Below, one piece after another: positions 9,178-17,981 of a DNA stretch of 62,102 nucleotides (position 1 is the stretch's first letter; each line of letters begins with the position of its first letter). The position numbers and the translations under genes were made by a program. The DNA is from CAZCDS01 sp964497585. Its GTDB lineage: Bacteria > Desulfobacterota > Desulfomonilia > Desulfomonilales > Desulfomonilaceae. A model generated the notes under the pieces. That model had not been told where the DNA came from, searched no databases, and saw only the letters and a program-made list of their open reading frames with translations. The stretch is taken from assembly GCA_964497585.1 (NCBI GenBank), contig CAZCDS010000038.1:1-62102 (forward strand), written 5' to 3'.

Positions 9178-11358
9178 CTATACAGCGCCCGTTGCAAAGG
9201 AGACAAAGGGTTCAGCCAAGAGCTGTTCACGGACGTGCTCCGGGAGCGGCGCGTCGGTCAGGTCTGCGGGAATTATGAGATCGCTGCCTTTCGCTTTAAC
9301 TGCCATGAGAAATCTGCAGGGAAGCGCCGTCTCAGCCGTTGATCGCAGAGTGGGAATGGGATCTTTCAGTCCGTACAGGCGCGAATACCAGCCCGCGAGC
9401 GGATCCGTGGAACCCTGGAGGATTACTGTCTCGGCCCCCCCCGATCCCACAAGGAGCAGATCCAATTCACCCTCGTCACACGTCAGTTCAAACCGGGAGT
9501 CTGACACGCGGCGGAGGAAGCAAACGGGGCTCACGTGCCCATTCCACCCAACTCTGTGAACCCCCCTTCCGACAATGTGGTCCAGTACCACGATACCTTC
9601 TTCGAACAGATGGATGATCACCCGCTCGTGCGTTGCATGCGGCCACTTGATCGAACCCCCCAAGACGGTCCATGATCTTCCTGTCTCGAGGCAGCTTGGC
9701 CTGATCCTCAGGGGCCGATCCCACAGGAACGTGTCGATCGGCCGGGATTGGCTCATACGGTCAATGCTTACCGTGTTGTGCGCCCGAGTGGACCGGAAAT
9801 AGTCTCTCCACAGAGGGTCCCCATTGTAATGAAACGTGCCGGGGTCCACAAAGATCGGTACGGAGTTAAAAGAGAGAACAAAGGAAAGACCGTCCGCGTG
9901 CCCGTGACCGAACCCCGGATAGATCCCCAGGGGCCCCGCGTCGAAGCTCAGATGGAAAGACGCGTCCCGGATGATTCGGTACCCGCCCACGGGGAACTCC
10001 GTGAATCGATCGCTACCCGCCACGCTCCTTGCAGTGGGATGCGTGCTTCGAAGCTCGTCGAATCCGCGGTGACCGGAGTCTCCCAGCATCAGGTAGGACT
10101 CGGCAGGAAACTCATCAATTCCTTCGGCCAGGTCACGTCGGTTGAGCAGGACCGCGCCTGCTGCGAGTAATGGTCTAAAATCCCAGTAGTCGCATAGCTG
10201 CCATCCTACGCCGAGCCCACCGTCCGCGTCCCCGATCATTGGTACCGCCGATGGATCCGGGGCCAACGCCTGGACAAATCGGAGCGCATCCGCGAGGCGC
10301 CTGGAGATGATGTCGGGCAACGAAACAGCGTGGACCGATTTCCCCAGATGGATGAGCGGAAGCAGAAACTCCGAGACAAATTTCAGATAGCCCGTGGACT
10401 GTTCCGCGTACACTCCGTCCTTGTGGATGAGCCTTGGTACGAGTCGTTCCAGGAGGGTTATTCCCCGTGCGCGCCACCGGTCGGAACCCTTGAATCGCGA
10501 GTAGAAAGTCCCCAGAGTCACCAGTGCGCACGCCTCACCGAGTTGGTGATTGCTTACCGCGTGGTGCACCGACAATTCTTTTTCGAGGTGCCGACCGTGA
10601 ACGTACAGGCTCGGAATGAACCTTGCCATGAACTCCTCGTCCCAGGAGATGGATTCCCTACAGAGAATATGGCAGCGAATCCAGGAGAGGAGCCGGAGAG
10701 CCACCTCGAGGTTGCTGCTCCACTGGACCCCGAGAGGGTAGGGGACCTCGTCGATCCAGCTTTCCAGATGGTCTCGAGCCGTCCGCGCGTACAGCTCGTC
10801 GCGAGAAAGGTTCCATGCGGAGCCCAGCCAGAGCAAATGCTGAAATCGATTGAGTTCCCAGCACCACTTCACGTCTCGATTCGGCCGACTCCCGTCGTGG
10901 AAGAATGCGACCTGAGCGTAGTGAGCCAGAGGCCAGGTTTCCCCTGGGCTCGACGGATCCAGCGTACTCGACCAGCTCTCAGGCTTGTCGAACTCCTTCC
11001 ATTGAAAGAGCTTGAATTTGCCGGAGACGACCAGATCGGCCTTGCGCAGGCATTCCTCGGCCTCTCTCGAATACAGCCGCCTGAATGAATCCCAGAACGA
11101 AGCATCCTGCCACCAACCCGGAGGCAGAAACTTCTCCAACGCTTCGCCGGTTGCTTGGCCGAGCCCTCCCGAAGAGTCCCCCGTGAACCACATGTCCCGT
11201 TCCGCGTACACACGGGCCGGCGAGGTACCCTCGGGGTCTCTCTTATACATCCTGACTTCACGCGCGTGGCGCATAAGCGTCCTGAGCCGTTGAAACGGTT
11301 CCCCGAACCGCAAGCTTTTCAACCGTCGAAGGTAATATGCCAGCCTATCCGATCGCAT
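9178..11358 (-). CDS. heparinase II/III-like polysaccharide lyase
   Basis: This 726-residue protein has an N-terminal alpha/alpha-toroid region (about 60-400; AVSNHQLGEA and EQSTGYLKF are typical) and a C-terminal heparinase II/III beta domain. The second domain has the conserved run GHGHADGLSF, VDPGTFHYNG, YFRSTRAHNTVSID. The family cleaves uronate-containing polysaccharides by beta-elimination. Genes of this type recur next to GT4 transferases in exosortase-type EPS loci, probably trimming or editing the polymer. No clear signal peptide is seen, so its location is uncertain. It is transcribed with the adjacent GT4 gene. Confidence 0.92.
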   Translation of the reverse strand: MRSDRLAYYLRRLKSLRFGEPFQRLRTLMRHAREVRMYKRDPEGTSPARVYAERDMWFTGDSSGGLGQATGEALEKFLPPGWWQDASFWDSFRRLYSREAEECLRKADLVVSGKFKLFQWKEFDKPESWSSTLDPSSPGETWPLAHYAQVAFFHDGSRPNRDVKWCWELNRFQHLLWLGSAWNLSRDELYARTARDHLESWIDEVPYPLGVQWSSNLEVALRLLSWIRCHILCRESISWDEEFMARFIPSLYVHGRHLEKELSVHHAVSNHQLGEACALVTLGTFYSRFKGSDRWRARGITLLERLVPRLIHKDGVYAEQSTGYLKFVSEFLLPLIHLGKSVHAVSLPDIISRRLADALRFVQALAPDPSAVPMIGDADGGLGVGWQLCDYWDFRPLLAAGAVLLNRRDLAEGIDEFPAESYLMLGDSGHRGFDELRSTHPTARSVAGSDRFTEFPVGGYRIIRDASFHLSFDAGPLGIYPGFGHGHADGLSFVLSFNSVPIFVDPGTFHYNGDPLWRDYFRSTRAHNTVSIDRMSQSRPIDTFLWDRPLRIRPSCLETGRSWTVLGGSIKWPHATHERVIIHLFEEGIVVLDHIVGRGVHRVGWNGHVSPVCFLRRVSDSRFELTCDEGELDLLLVGSGGAETVILQGSTDPLAGWYSRLYGLKDPIPTLRSTAETALPCRFLMAVKAKGSDLIIPADLTDAPLPEHVREQLLAEPFVSFATGAV

Positions 11359-11504
11359 CGAGCCTTCCCGATGAAGAGCAGGCTACTGCCACGGGTTTGA
11401 AAAGCGTTTCATGGAAAGGGAACCCGGCTGTTACCCGCAAAGGCAATCTCGCCATTCAACGCCTTTCCCGTCGCGACGGTGACATGGACTTCCGAACCGG
11501 CTCG

Positions 11505-12761
11505 TTACGCGCCGGCATTCCCGGTCAGCGAGAGCAGCTTCTCCAGGGTGGCCTTGTATATCTCATACTGCCTTTCCCACGAGAAGTCCTGGGCTCTCTC
11601 ACGGGCGGTCGCAGCAAGCTGCTGCCTCGTCCGCGGGTTGCGGTACAGCTCGATGATCCTGTCAGCCAAAGCATTGGGATCGCCGGGGGGCACGAAAGCG
11701 ATGGCATCCTCTCCGTAGAGGTCTTCCAGCACGGAAAGCCTCGACGCGACAATGCACAGGCCCACGTCAACCATCTCGGGAATCTTGAGCGACAACGCAA
11801 TGTCCATATGGCAGTCCCGCAGAGCAGGATAGCAACCGATATCCGCTTCTTTCATGATCGAAGGCATCTCCTCGAGGGGCACAGGCTCATCGACCCGGAC
11901 CAGATCGCCGACTCCCAGCCTTTCTGCCAGTTCGAGGCAATCATCCAGCCCTTTGCCCTCGTTACGAATCTTCGGAACTACCCTGAGCCTGATGCCGGGT
12001 ATCTCGGATCGGAGGAGTGGGAGGGCTCTGACGAGGATGTGCAGCCCGTAACGTTCAGCCACCGTTCCCACGTAGAGGAGTGTGAATCGCTCACGGTCCT
12101 TTCGATCCGGCACTCCCGGCCAATCCGGGGAGAAGAAACGACGGTCAGCGGCATTCATCACGACCGTGATCTTCTCATCCGGGATTCCCCGCTGAACGAG
12201 CAAAGCCTTGAAGGAATTCGTGGCGGTGAGCACGTGACTGCTGAACCGAACACAAATCTTCTCTATCCAGGCATTGATTCTGACGACCGGATGGTCCGAG
12301 GGCAGGCCCAGCTTGGACCTGGCAAGCTCAGGCGACGGATCGTGTAAATTCAGAAGGACCACGGCCCCCCGCAGCCGGGGCACCACCGCACAAAAGACAA
12401 GGAAGTCCGGTATGTTGTGTGCGTGAATCAGGTCATAATGCTGCCTGATATCGAGCGCGGACAGTCTCAGGAACATCAGAAAAGCCGACAGGAGCCATTG
12501 GAGCGCTTGCCTCAGCCCCTCTCGGCGGCTCCGCGTCAGCCGGATCGGGTACACCCGAACGCCGGAGATCGAGCCGGGCCGTTCACCCCGTTGCGATGGC
12601 AGGCAGATGACGTCGACCTGATATCCGTCTCGGATCAGATACTCCGCATACCTCCTCACCCGCGTATCACGGCGATACACACTGTTGGTCAGCATGCACA
12701 CTCGAATGCCGTCACCGCAGGTCGACCTCGGAAAACAAAGCAACATCTCCGGCCAATCCAC
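11505..12761 (-). CDS. GT4 glycosyltransferase
   Basis: This is a second GT-B glycosyltransferase of the EPS arm. After a poorly conserved first 20 residues comes IRVCMLTNSVYRRDTRVRRY, the usual N-terminal strand with the DTRVRR element. The C-terminal half has VVMNAADRRFFSP and a donor-binding region with KIPEMVDVG. The true start could be the GTG or ATG within IRVCM rather than the ATG at 12761, because no clear RBS precedes the latter. It acts in the cytoplasm on a nucleotide-sugar donor; the sugar cannot be predicted. Confidence 0.9.
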   Translation of the reverse strand: MDWPEMLLCFPRSTCGDGIRVCMLTNSVYRRDTRVRRYAEYLIRDGYQVDVICLPSQRGERPGSISGVRVYPIRLTRSRREGLRQALQWLLSAFLMFLRLSALDIRQHYDLIHAHNIPDFLVFCAVVPRLRGAVVLLNLHDPSPELARSKLGLPSDHPVVRINAWIEKICVRFSSHVLTATNSFKALLVQRGIPDEKITVVMNAADRRFFSPDWPGVPDRKDRERFTLLYVGTVAERYGLHILVRALPLLRSEIPGIRLRVVPKIRNEGKGLDDCLELAERLGVGDLVRVDEPVPLEEMPSIMKEADIGCYPALRDCHMDIALSLKIPEMVDVGLCIVASRLSVLEDLYGEDAIAFVPPGDPNALADRIIELYRNPRTRQQLAATARERAQDFSWERQYEIYKATLEKLLSLTGNAGA

Positions 12762-12898
12762 TTCGGGGATTTCGTGCAGCCTCGCAAACTCGTTGGGCAG
12801 AGAATCCCCTGCACACCGGTCGCTCGACCGATCCTCTCATACGGACGCTGGATCTTTGCTCTGAATGCCTGAATCGGTTCCCGGGCAGGGTACGTGGT

Positions 12899-13585
12899 TT
12901 ATAGAAAACGATAAACGAAATTGGGAACATGAAATACGCGCTTGTTGAGAACCAGGCCTTTGATGTTCGCACCCCGGGCCTTGAGCCGCTTGAGCGCCTG
13001 ATCGACCACTTCCGCACGAGTCTTGTTCGATTCTACAACAAAGACCACCCCATCCACCGCACTGGAGAGGAAACAACCGTCAATGAACGGGACAATCGGG
13101 GGGCTGTCGACAAGGACGAACCGGAAGCTGCTCTTCAGGTCCCCAAGGACCTCCGCGAGTTTGACCCGGGACGCCTCCCGTGAGAAGACATCCGTCGCAC
13201 CCCCCTGCCTGTCGGCAGGAAGCAACCCCAGTCCGGCTCCCCTTACTCTGACGACAGCGTCCTCGAGCCGCGAGTTTCCGTGAAGCACGCTCTGCAGGCC
13301 GGAGTCCGAGTCAATACGAAATATCTTTCGGAAGCCCGGTTCCCTGAAGTTGCTCTCCACCGCGATGACCTGATCCGACCCGTAGAGTTCCGACAGAAAG
13401 ATTCCGAATCCCAGGAGAACCGTGGTCACTCCTTCCCCGCGCTGGGACGCCGCGAACTGGATCGCCTGAGACCTGCCCGCGGCGGCCTCGGCCGAGATGG
13501 AATCATGAAGTCCATGGAACTCGTCCGAGAAGGCGGACGGGAACTGGGTCACAATGAACTGCTCTTCCGCATTGCCCTTTTTCAT
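12899..13585 (-). CDS. CpsD/CapB-like ATPase with atypical Walker A
   Basis: This 228-residue protein has the MinD/BY-kinase fold of the cytoplasmic partner of EPS chain-length regulators. The Walker A region reads QRGEGVTTV (48-56), so the invariant lysine of GEGKTT is valine at residue 53. The Walker A'-like strand (VIAVESNFREPG) and Walker B (FVLVDSPPI) are kept. The C-terminus (VPNFVYRFL) lacks the tyrosine cluster of BY-kinases. It therefore looks like a regulatory, possibly kinase-dead homologue that pairs with the Wzz-like protein encoded divergently at 14034. It would be the first gene of the leftward EPS arm. Confidence 0.85.
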   Translation of the reverse strand: MKKGNAEEQFIVTQFPSAFSDEFHGLHDSISAEAAAGRSQAIQFAASQRGEGVTTVLLGFGIFLSELYGSDQVIAVESNFREPGFRKIFRIDSDSGLQSVLHGNSRLEDAVVRVRGAGLGLLPADRQGGATDVFSREASRVKLAEVLGDLKSSFRFVLVDSPPIVPFIDGCFLSSAVDGVVFVVESNKTRAEVVDQALKRLKARGANIKGLVLNKRVFHVPNFVYRFL

Positions 13586-13730
13586 ACCATGGTGGTACCT
13601 GGGGTTTGCTCAGAAGTCAAGCAGTATCAGCGGGTTGCCGTCAAAAGACAGCATTTTACAGAGAAATACCAAATATATCTATATGATAAGATACTAGAAA
13701 ATATTTTACACAAAGAAATATAGATAAGTA

Positions 13731-13760
13731 TTGACCATAGCTGATCTTATTTGATATAAT
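13731..13760 (+). promoter_or_regulatory. sigma-70-type promoter of rightward EPS arm
   Basis: TTGACC (13731-13736), an 18-base spacer and a perfect TATAAT (13755-13760) lie in the AT-rich 448-base gap (13586-14033) between the two divergent EPS arms. Transcription would start near 13767, giving a leader of about 265 bases before the Wzz-like gene. Confidence 0.6.
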
Positions 13761-13772
13761 CTATCACGCAAG

Positions 13773-13784
13773 CGGGAATTCCCG
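13773..13784. promoter_or_regulatory. 12-bp perfect palindrome, possible operator
   Basis: CGGGAATTCCCG is perfectly self-complementary and begins 13 bases after the -10 box of the EPS promoter, at or just past the expected transcription start. The position suits a repressor site or an mRNA 5' hairpin. Its binding factor is unknown. Confidence 0.4.
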
Positions 13785-14033
13785 TAAAAAGATTTGAAAA
13801 TTCAAACCCTATCCAGTTCAGTTAGAAGTTCATAATATGATAGTCGACAATATACCGAAATTTATGAAATTAATCGGACACAACAAGGCGCGACGCCACC
13901 TTGAGGCTGGATGTCCGAGCGCGGCGGCGGACACGGGAATCGTGCTCGAACCGTCTTCTGACCGAAATAGCCCCCATTTTTGCCACAACTTCGGATCCCC
14001 GGCCCAACCGAGTCCAAAGGAGGTCACGAGACC

Positions 14034-15548
14034 ATGAGGCGCCCAAAGAGTACCGATCGCAGAACGGTCCGGCGTAATTTCAGGTCCCCGGCAGGTACGG
14101 ATCGACCTGCGGGTGCACGTGAGATTGAGACGCTCTGCTTCGACCCGGACTCCTTTAATCGTCCCCGTCCGTGCAGCCCTGATCCCAGAGGCTCCGCGGC
14201 GACAAGCCACGACCGTTCCGCAGCCCCCCGCGCGTTCCGAGGAAGGACCTCCTGGCGGCGACACCGCATCTCTTTGGCCCCGTTTGGTTCCCTTGTCCTT
14301 TCACGCCCGGATTGTGGTGTTGATCAAGGAGTCGGAATAGGCTCATCCGGGCGTTGTGGAGAGCCTCCCGGACGCGGTTCAAAGGATATGCGATCGCGTT
14401 TGCCCCTGTGGCTGACCCCGGTACTGCTCGCGATGATATCCCTACTCGTCTCCGCGGCCTATTTTTCGAGTTACGGTCCCGCCGCGCGTACCCGCTCGCC
14501 GCGTGAATCTTTAGCCAACAAACCTTCGAAAGGATGCGTCCCTGATTCTCAGGCCCGCCGCGGATCAGATCAGCCAGGGACGCCTGTAACCGGGCTGGCC
14601 GTCTCCTCACCGCGGCCAGTGTTGGCCGAACGGCTCTCCGTGCGACCCGGCTGGCAAATGCTGTCGGAACTCCACACCCGAGGGAAGGTGGGTTTCAGGG
14701 TCCGCCCCGCGATGAGCGAGCCCGTTGTGCAGGCTGCCGTACCGAGCTCTGACGGGGAACCCTTAATACGGTTGGCGGCCTTTCCATCGCCGAGCACTGC
14801 ACCGCGTCCCAACCGTGCGCCCCACCGGGGGACTGTGGATCGAAAGTCTCACAGCGGACCGAAGATAAGCGACCCCTCATCAGTTACCTGCGCCCTCTCC
14901 CGGATCGAAACCCAGTTGGCGAAATTGGACGTTCAATGGAAGGAGTACGATCTTCTCCTTCGTCTGATGGCTTCTCGCCGGGGAGTCTTCCGAGGATTTC
15001 TTCCTGGGGGCCGGGTTCCCGAACTGTCATTCCTTACCGCGTTCCAGTCCAAGATCGTAGAACTGGAAATTAAGAAGAAGGCACTGGCAGTCCGGTACAA
15101 GCCGAGGAGCCGGGAAATTCGAACCGTTGCCCAGGAAATCGACGGAGTCAGAGAGGCCATGAAGGAATATGTCTCTGAGCACCTGGTGTTTCTCAAGAAG
15201 CGGAAAGAGACCCTCCTGACCCGAAGGGCAAAGCTCGAGGGACTGTTGAAAACGATCGGACCGAACAAAAAAGCGGAAAAGGCTCCCTATCTCAAGAAAA
15301 CAGCGCCTGATTGCACCGCCCCCTCGGTCCGGCCTCGGGAGAACCCCGTAATTCACGCTTCGGCGGGAGGCCAACCTTTTCTCGGCATGACCGCGAATCT
15401 TGCCGTGGCGCTCCTCTCACAACTTTCTTCGGGTATGGACAACCTCTTTTCAGAGGTAAGAAGGATCGGAAACCCGATCCCTTCTGCTCGAACGGGCAGG
15501 GAACTCGACCACCGACGGATCGCGTCCTGCCGTGCCAACGGAAAATGA
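14034..15548 (+). CDS. Wzz/GNVR-like EPS coiled-coil protein
   Basis: ATG at 14034 follows a strong Shine-Dalgarno (AAAGGAGGT), giving 504 residues. One hydrophobic segment (about residues 122-143, PLWLTPVLLAMISLLVSAAY) separates a basic, Pro/Arg-rich N-terminal part from a periplasmic part. Residues about 300-420 form a long coiled coil with the GNVR-like run AVRYKPRSREIRTVAQEIDG, as in Wzz/GumC chain-length regulators. The paired-helix topology and C-terminal kinase domain of classical GumC are missing. An ATG at 14389 (AAAGGAT just before it) would remove the odd N-terminal extension. A role in EPS chain length or export with the CpsD-like ATPase is inferred from coiled coil and context. 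Confidence 0.7.
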   Translation: MRRPKSTDRRTVRRNFRSPAGTDRPAGAREIETLCFDPDSFNRPRPCSPDPRGSAATSHDRSAAPRAFRGRTSWRRHRISLAPFGSLVLSRPDCGVDQGVGIGSSGRCGEPPGRGSKDMRSRLPLWLTPVLLAMISLLVSAAYFSSYGPAARTRSPRESLANKPSKGCVPDSQARRGSDQPGTPVTGLAVSSPRPVLAERLSVRPGWQMLSELHTRGKVGFRVRPAMSEPVVQAAVPSSDGEPLIRLAAFPSPSTAPRPNRAPHRGTVDRKSHSGPKISDPSSVTCALSRIETQLAKLDVQWKEYDLLLRLMASRRGVFRGFLPGGRVPELSFLTAFQSKIVELEIKKKALAVRYKPRSREIRTVAQEIDGVREAMKEYVSEHLVFLKKRKETLLTRRAKLEGLLKTIGPNKKAEKAPYLKKTAPDCTAPSVRPRENPVIHASAGGQPFLGMTANLAVALLSQLSSGMDNLFSEVRRIGNPIPSARTGRELDHRRIASCRANGK

Positions 15549-15720
15549 GTCGTTTCCCCAAGGCCTCCCGTGCGCGTAAGTTCACGGCCATGAAGAGAAC
15601 CGACAGGGGCCGTGATCGGCTCAAGCGACGGGAACATTGAATGAAAACTCCGGTCTTGCTCTGCGGCGTGTCCTGAATTCGCGGCCGCGGTGGAAAAGAC
15701 CCGGGAACGGATTGACAGCC

Positions 15721-16593
15721 ATGATCACTAGTCCAGGCTACGATGTGAAGAAAAGGGCAGGCAGGCTCTGCATGGCAGCGACGCTGGCCGCATTGCTCGC
15801 CTTCGGTCTTCCCTTTGTATCGAATGCAGCCCCCATTGAGTACGCCCCATTCGCTTCCATTGAATTCGAGGGCTTTTTCGGGTCCGCGGAAGGCAGGGCG
15901 GGTTTCGAGCGCGAGACGGGAGCACTCGGGACACTCAACGATCTGCAGGCGGACCTCGGGTTGCCTGCCGAGCGCAGGGCCTACCGGCTCTTGTTCTCCG
16001 TCCGGCCGCTCGAGCACCATGTGCTCCGGGTCTACGGAACTGCGCCGGAACATTACAAGGGGTCGAAAGTCCTCATTCGTGAGCTGAGAACCCGCAACGC
16101 CGTCTATGAACCCGGTACCGAAATTTCGTCCCAACTGGAAACCGCGTCGTTCGGGTTCGGGTACGATCTGGACTTCATCGTGGGCCCGAGATGGTACGCC
16201 GGGTTCAACGGTGATCTCCGGTACATCCGGCAGATGATCAGGCTCGAGGGATCCGGCCAGGGATTCGAAGACACCCTGGCCGTCGATGAGATGATACCCT
16301 GCCTTGGAGCCCATGTTTCGAGCAAAATGTCCCGTTTCTTCGGACGGATCGGGGTTCCTCTGGGGCTTGGCGGAACCGCCCGCATGACGTACGGCATGAC
16401 GCCGAACTTCGTCAACTACGTGGACATTTACGCGGGCTTAACCGTCGACTTTACCAGCGCGGTGGGCCCCGTTTTCAACGCAAAGGTCGGCTTCCAACGT
16501 GAAATCTTCTTCCACGACCTGGAGCCCTTCTCAGGGCGGATTTTCGAAACGAGTCGAAACGGTCTCTTTTTCACCGTCGGCGGCGCCTTCTAG
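15721..16593 (+). CDS. outer-membrane beta-barrel protein of EPS locus
   Basis: Starting at ATG 15721, the 290-residue product begins with a signal peptide (basic residues, a hydrophobic core and an SNAA cleavage region at about residues 15-38). The mature part alternates short beta strands rich in aromatic residues and Gly, and ends in Phe, the usual C-terminal outer-membrane sorting residue. No enzymatic motif is visible. It sits between the Wzz-like protein and the Wza-type lipoprotein, so it is probably an accessory outer-membrane component of polymer export. The start is uncertain because no clear RBS is seen. Confidence 0.7.
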   Translation: MITSPGYDVKKRAGRLCMAATLAALLAFGLPFVSNAAPIEYAPFASIEFEGFFGSAEGRAGFERETGALGTLNDLQADLGLPAERRAYRLLFSVRPLEHHVLRVYGTAPEHYKGSKVLIRELRTRNAVYEPGTEISSQLETASFGFGYDLDFIVGPRWYAGFNGDLRYIRQMIRLEGSGQGFEDTLAVDEMIPCLGAHVSSKMSRFFGRIGVPLGLGGTARMTYGMTPNFVNYVDIYAGLTVDFTSAVGPVFNAKVGFQREIFFHDLEPFSGRIFETSRNGLFFTVGGAF

Positions 16594-16679
16594 CGAGTGA
16601 CACATGCCTCGCCCCGGCCACGCTCTCTCGGGGACCGAGACCGGTGACGGAACAGGTTTGTTAGACAGGAAACTGCATC

Positions 16680-17720
16680 ATGAAGACGAACAGTGTTGAA
16701 ATCTCAAAAAGAATCGGCTACTTCCCGCGAGCCGTCATCCTGATGACGATCCTCGCCCTGTGCGGGTGCGTCATACCCAAGCACCGAGCCGTTATCAACG
16801 AAACTCCTCCCCAAATGGCGCAGTGCGTGACCAAGCATTTTCCTTTCGGCCTGTATAGACTGGCTGAAGGAGATATTCTGGAGTTCCTGTATCTTACCAT
16901 TCCGACCGTCACAAAGAAGCCCTACAGGATCACTGTTCGGGATCAGGTTGACGTGGAGTTTGCGTTCCATCCCGAAATGAATCGCACTGTACGGGTCCGA
17001 CCCGACGGCAAGATCAGCATTCCCAGAAAGGACGATGTCGAGATTGCAGGCCTTACCGCGGATGAGGTCAAACGCAAGTTGACCAGAATCTACTCGGATC
17101 TGCTCAAGGAGCCCGTGATCACCGTGAGCCTCCGGGAATTCAATGCCAGGCTCGCCGAGTTACAAAGGGCGATCGCGACCGCGCCTTATGGCCAGGCACG
17201 GCTGATCACCATTCGGCCCGACGGCCAACTCTCATTGCCGCTTATTACGGATCAGCAGGCCGCTGGTCTGACCGTTGCCCAGCTCACCAAAGAGGTAAAC
17301 AAGCGGTACCAAAAGCTTATCGGAGACATCAAGGTATCCGTGATGCTCCGAGAAGTCATCGGAAACAAGGTCTTCGTCGACGGCGAAGTGCGCACGCGGG
17401 GAGTATTTACCCTCAAGGGTCCGACCACGGTTCAGCAGGCAATTGCCATGGCCGGGGGCACCCTCGAGACCGCCGAGCCTCGGTCGGTGCTCGTAGTGTC
17501 TAAGGGGCCTGACGGCAGATTCATAACGCGGACCACCGATCTCAGTGCGCTCGGGTCGAACGAGGACTACTACCTCGGCCGTTACGACCTGGTCTATGTC
17601 CCGCGTAGCCGGATCGCTCGAGCCGACGCCTGGGTCGATCAGAATATCAGGAGACTGCTCCTCTTCACCGGGTGGAACCTCGGCATCACGGCCGACCTCG
17701 GACGAGTCACCACCAGGTAG
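16680..17720 (+). CDS. Wza-type polysaccharide export lipoprotein
   Basis: This 346-residue protein has a lipoprotein signal peptide with lipobox LALCGC, so it should be lipidated on the cysteine and sorted to the outer membrane. Two poly-export repeats follow: one with RVRPDGKISIPRKDDVEIAG and one with TIRPDGQLSLPLITD. An SLBB-like domain (KVFVDGEVRTRGVFTLKG) follows these. These domains build the ring through which exopolysaccharide crosses the outer membrane. The C-terminus has a weakly amphipathic end rather than a clear Wza helix. It is the last gene of the rightward EPS arm and is followed by a strong hairpin. Confidence 0.93.
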   Translation: MKTNSVEISKRIGYFPRAVILMTILALCGCVIPKHRAVINETPPQMAQCVTKHFPFGLYRLAEGDILEFLYLTIPTVTKKPYRITVRDQVDVEFAFHPEMNRTVRVRPDGKISIPRKDDVEIAGLTADEVKRKLTRIYSDLLKEPVITVSLREFNARLAELQRAIATAPYGQARLITIRPDGQLSLPLITDQQAAGLTVAQLTKEVNKRYQKLIGDIKVSVMLREVIGNKVFVDGEVRTRGVFTLKGPTTVQQAIAMAGGTLETAEPRSVLVVSKGPDGRFITRTTDLSALGSNEDYYLGRYDLVYVPRSRIARADAWVDQNIRRLLLFTGWNLGITADLGRVTTR

Positions 17721-17737
17721 GTCGAATCACCTGATCG

Positions 17738-17778
17738 TTGAGGAGACCTTGTTCGGTTGATCGGACAGGTCTCCTCAA
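17738..17778 (+). terminator. 12-bp stem hairpin after EPS export gene
   Basis: TTGAGGAGACCT (17738-17749) and AGGTCTCCTCAA (17767-17778) are perfectly complementary around a 17-base loop, starting 17 bases after the stop codon. The following TCTCTTCAT is only moderately U-rich, so termination may be imperfect or the hairpin may stabilise the mRNA end. Confidence 0.6.
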
Positions 17779-17981
17779 TCTCTTCATAAACATTTCCAAA
17801 GGCCGGATGCTGAAGCCGGCCACATTCCGGGAAGGAGGACTGGGAAATCTAATCTCCCAGTTCTGTGACCCGGTTCTTCCTTTCCGGGACTTGCCTTTGA
17901 CTCAAATCCGAGCATTTTAAGAGTAGCCAGGGGAAGAATACACAAGCGCGTTCGATGCCGCCGGGAAAAAGGACGTGAGTC

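Noticed and set aside
8284..9342. A 352-codon frame on the plus strand
   Set aside because: It lies opposite the GT4 gene, whose motifs are clear, and its product has low-complexity, motif-free composition.
11337..12347. A 336-codon frame on the plus strand
   Set aside because: It is antisense to the second GT4 gene and lacks recognisable motifs or an RBS.
15292..16314. A 340-codon frame on the minus strand
   Set aside because: It overlaps both the Wzz-like and the outer-membrane barrel genes on the other strand; the signal peptide and barrel strands support the plus-strand reading.
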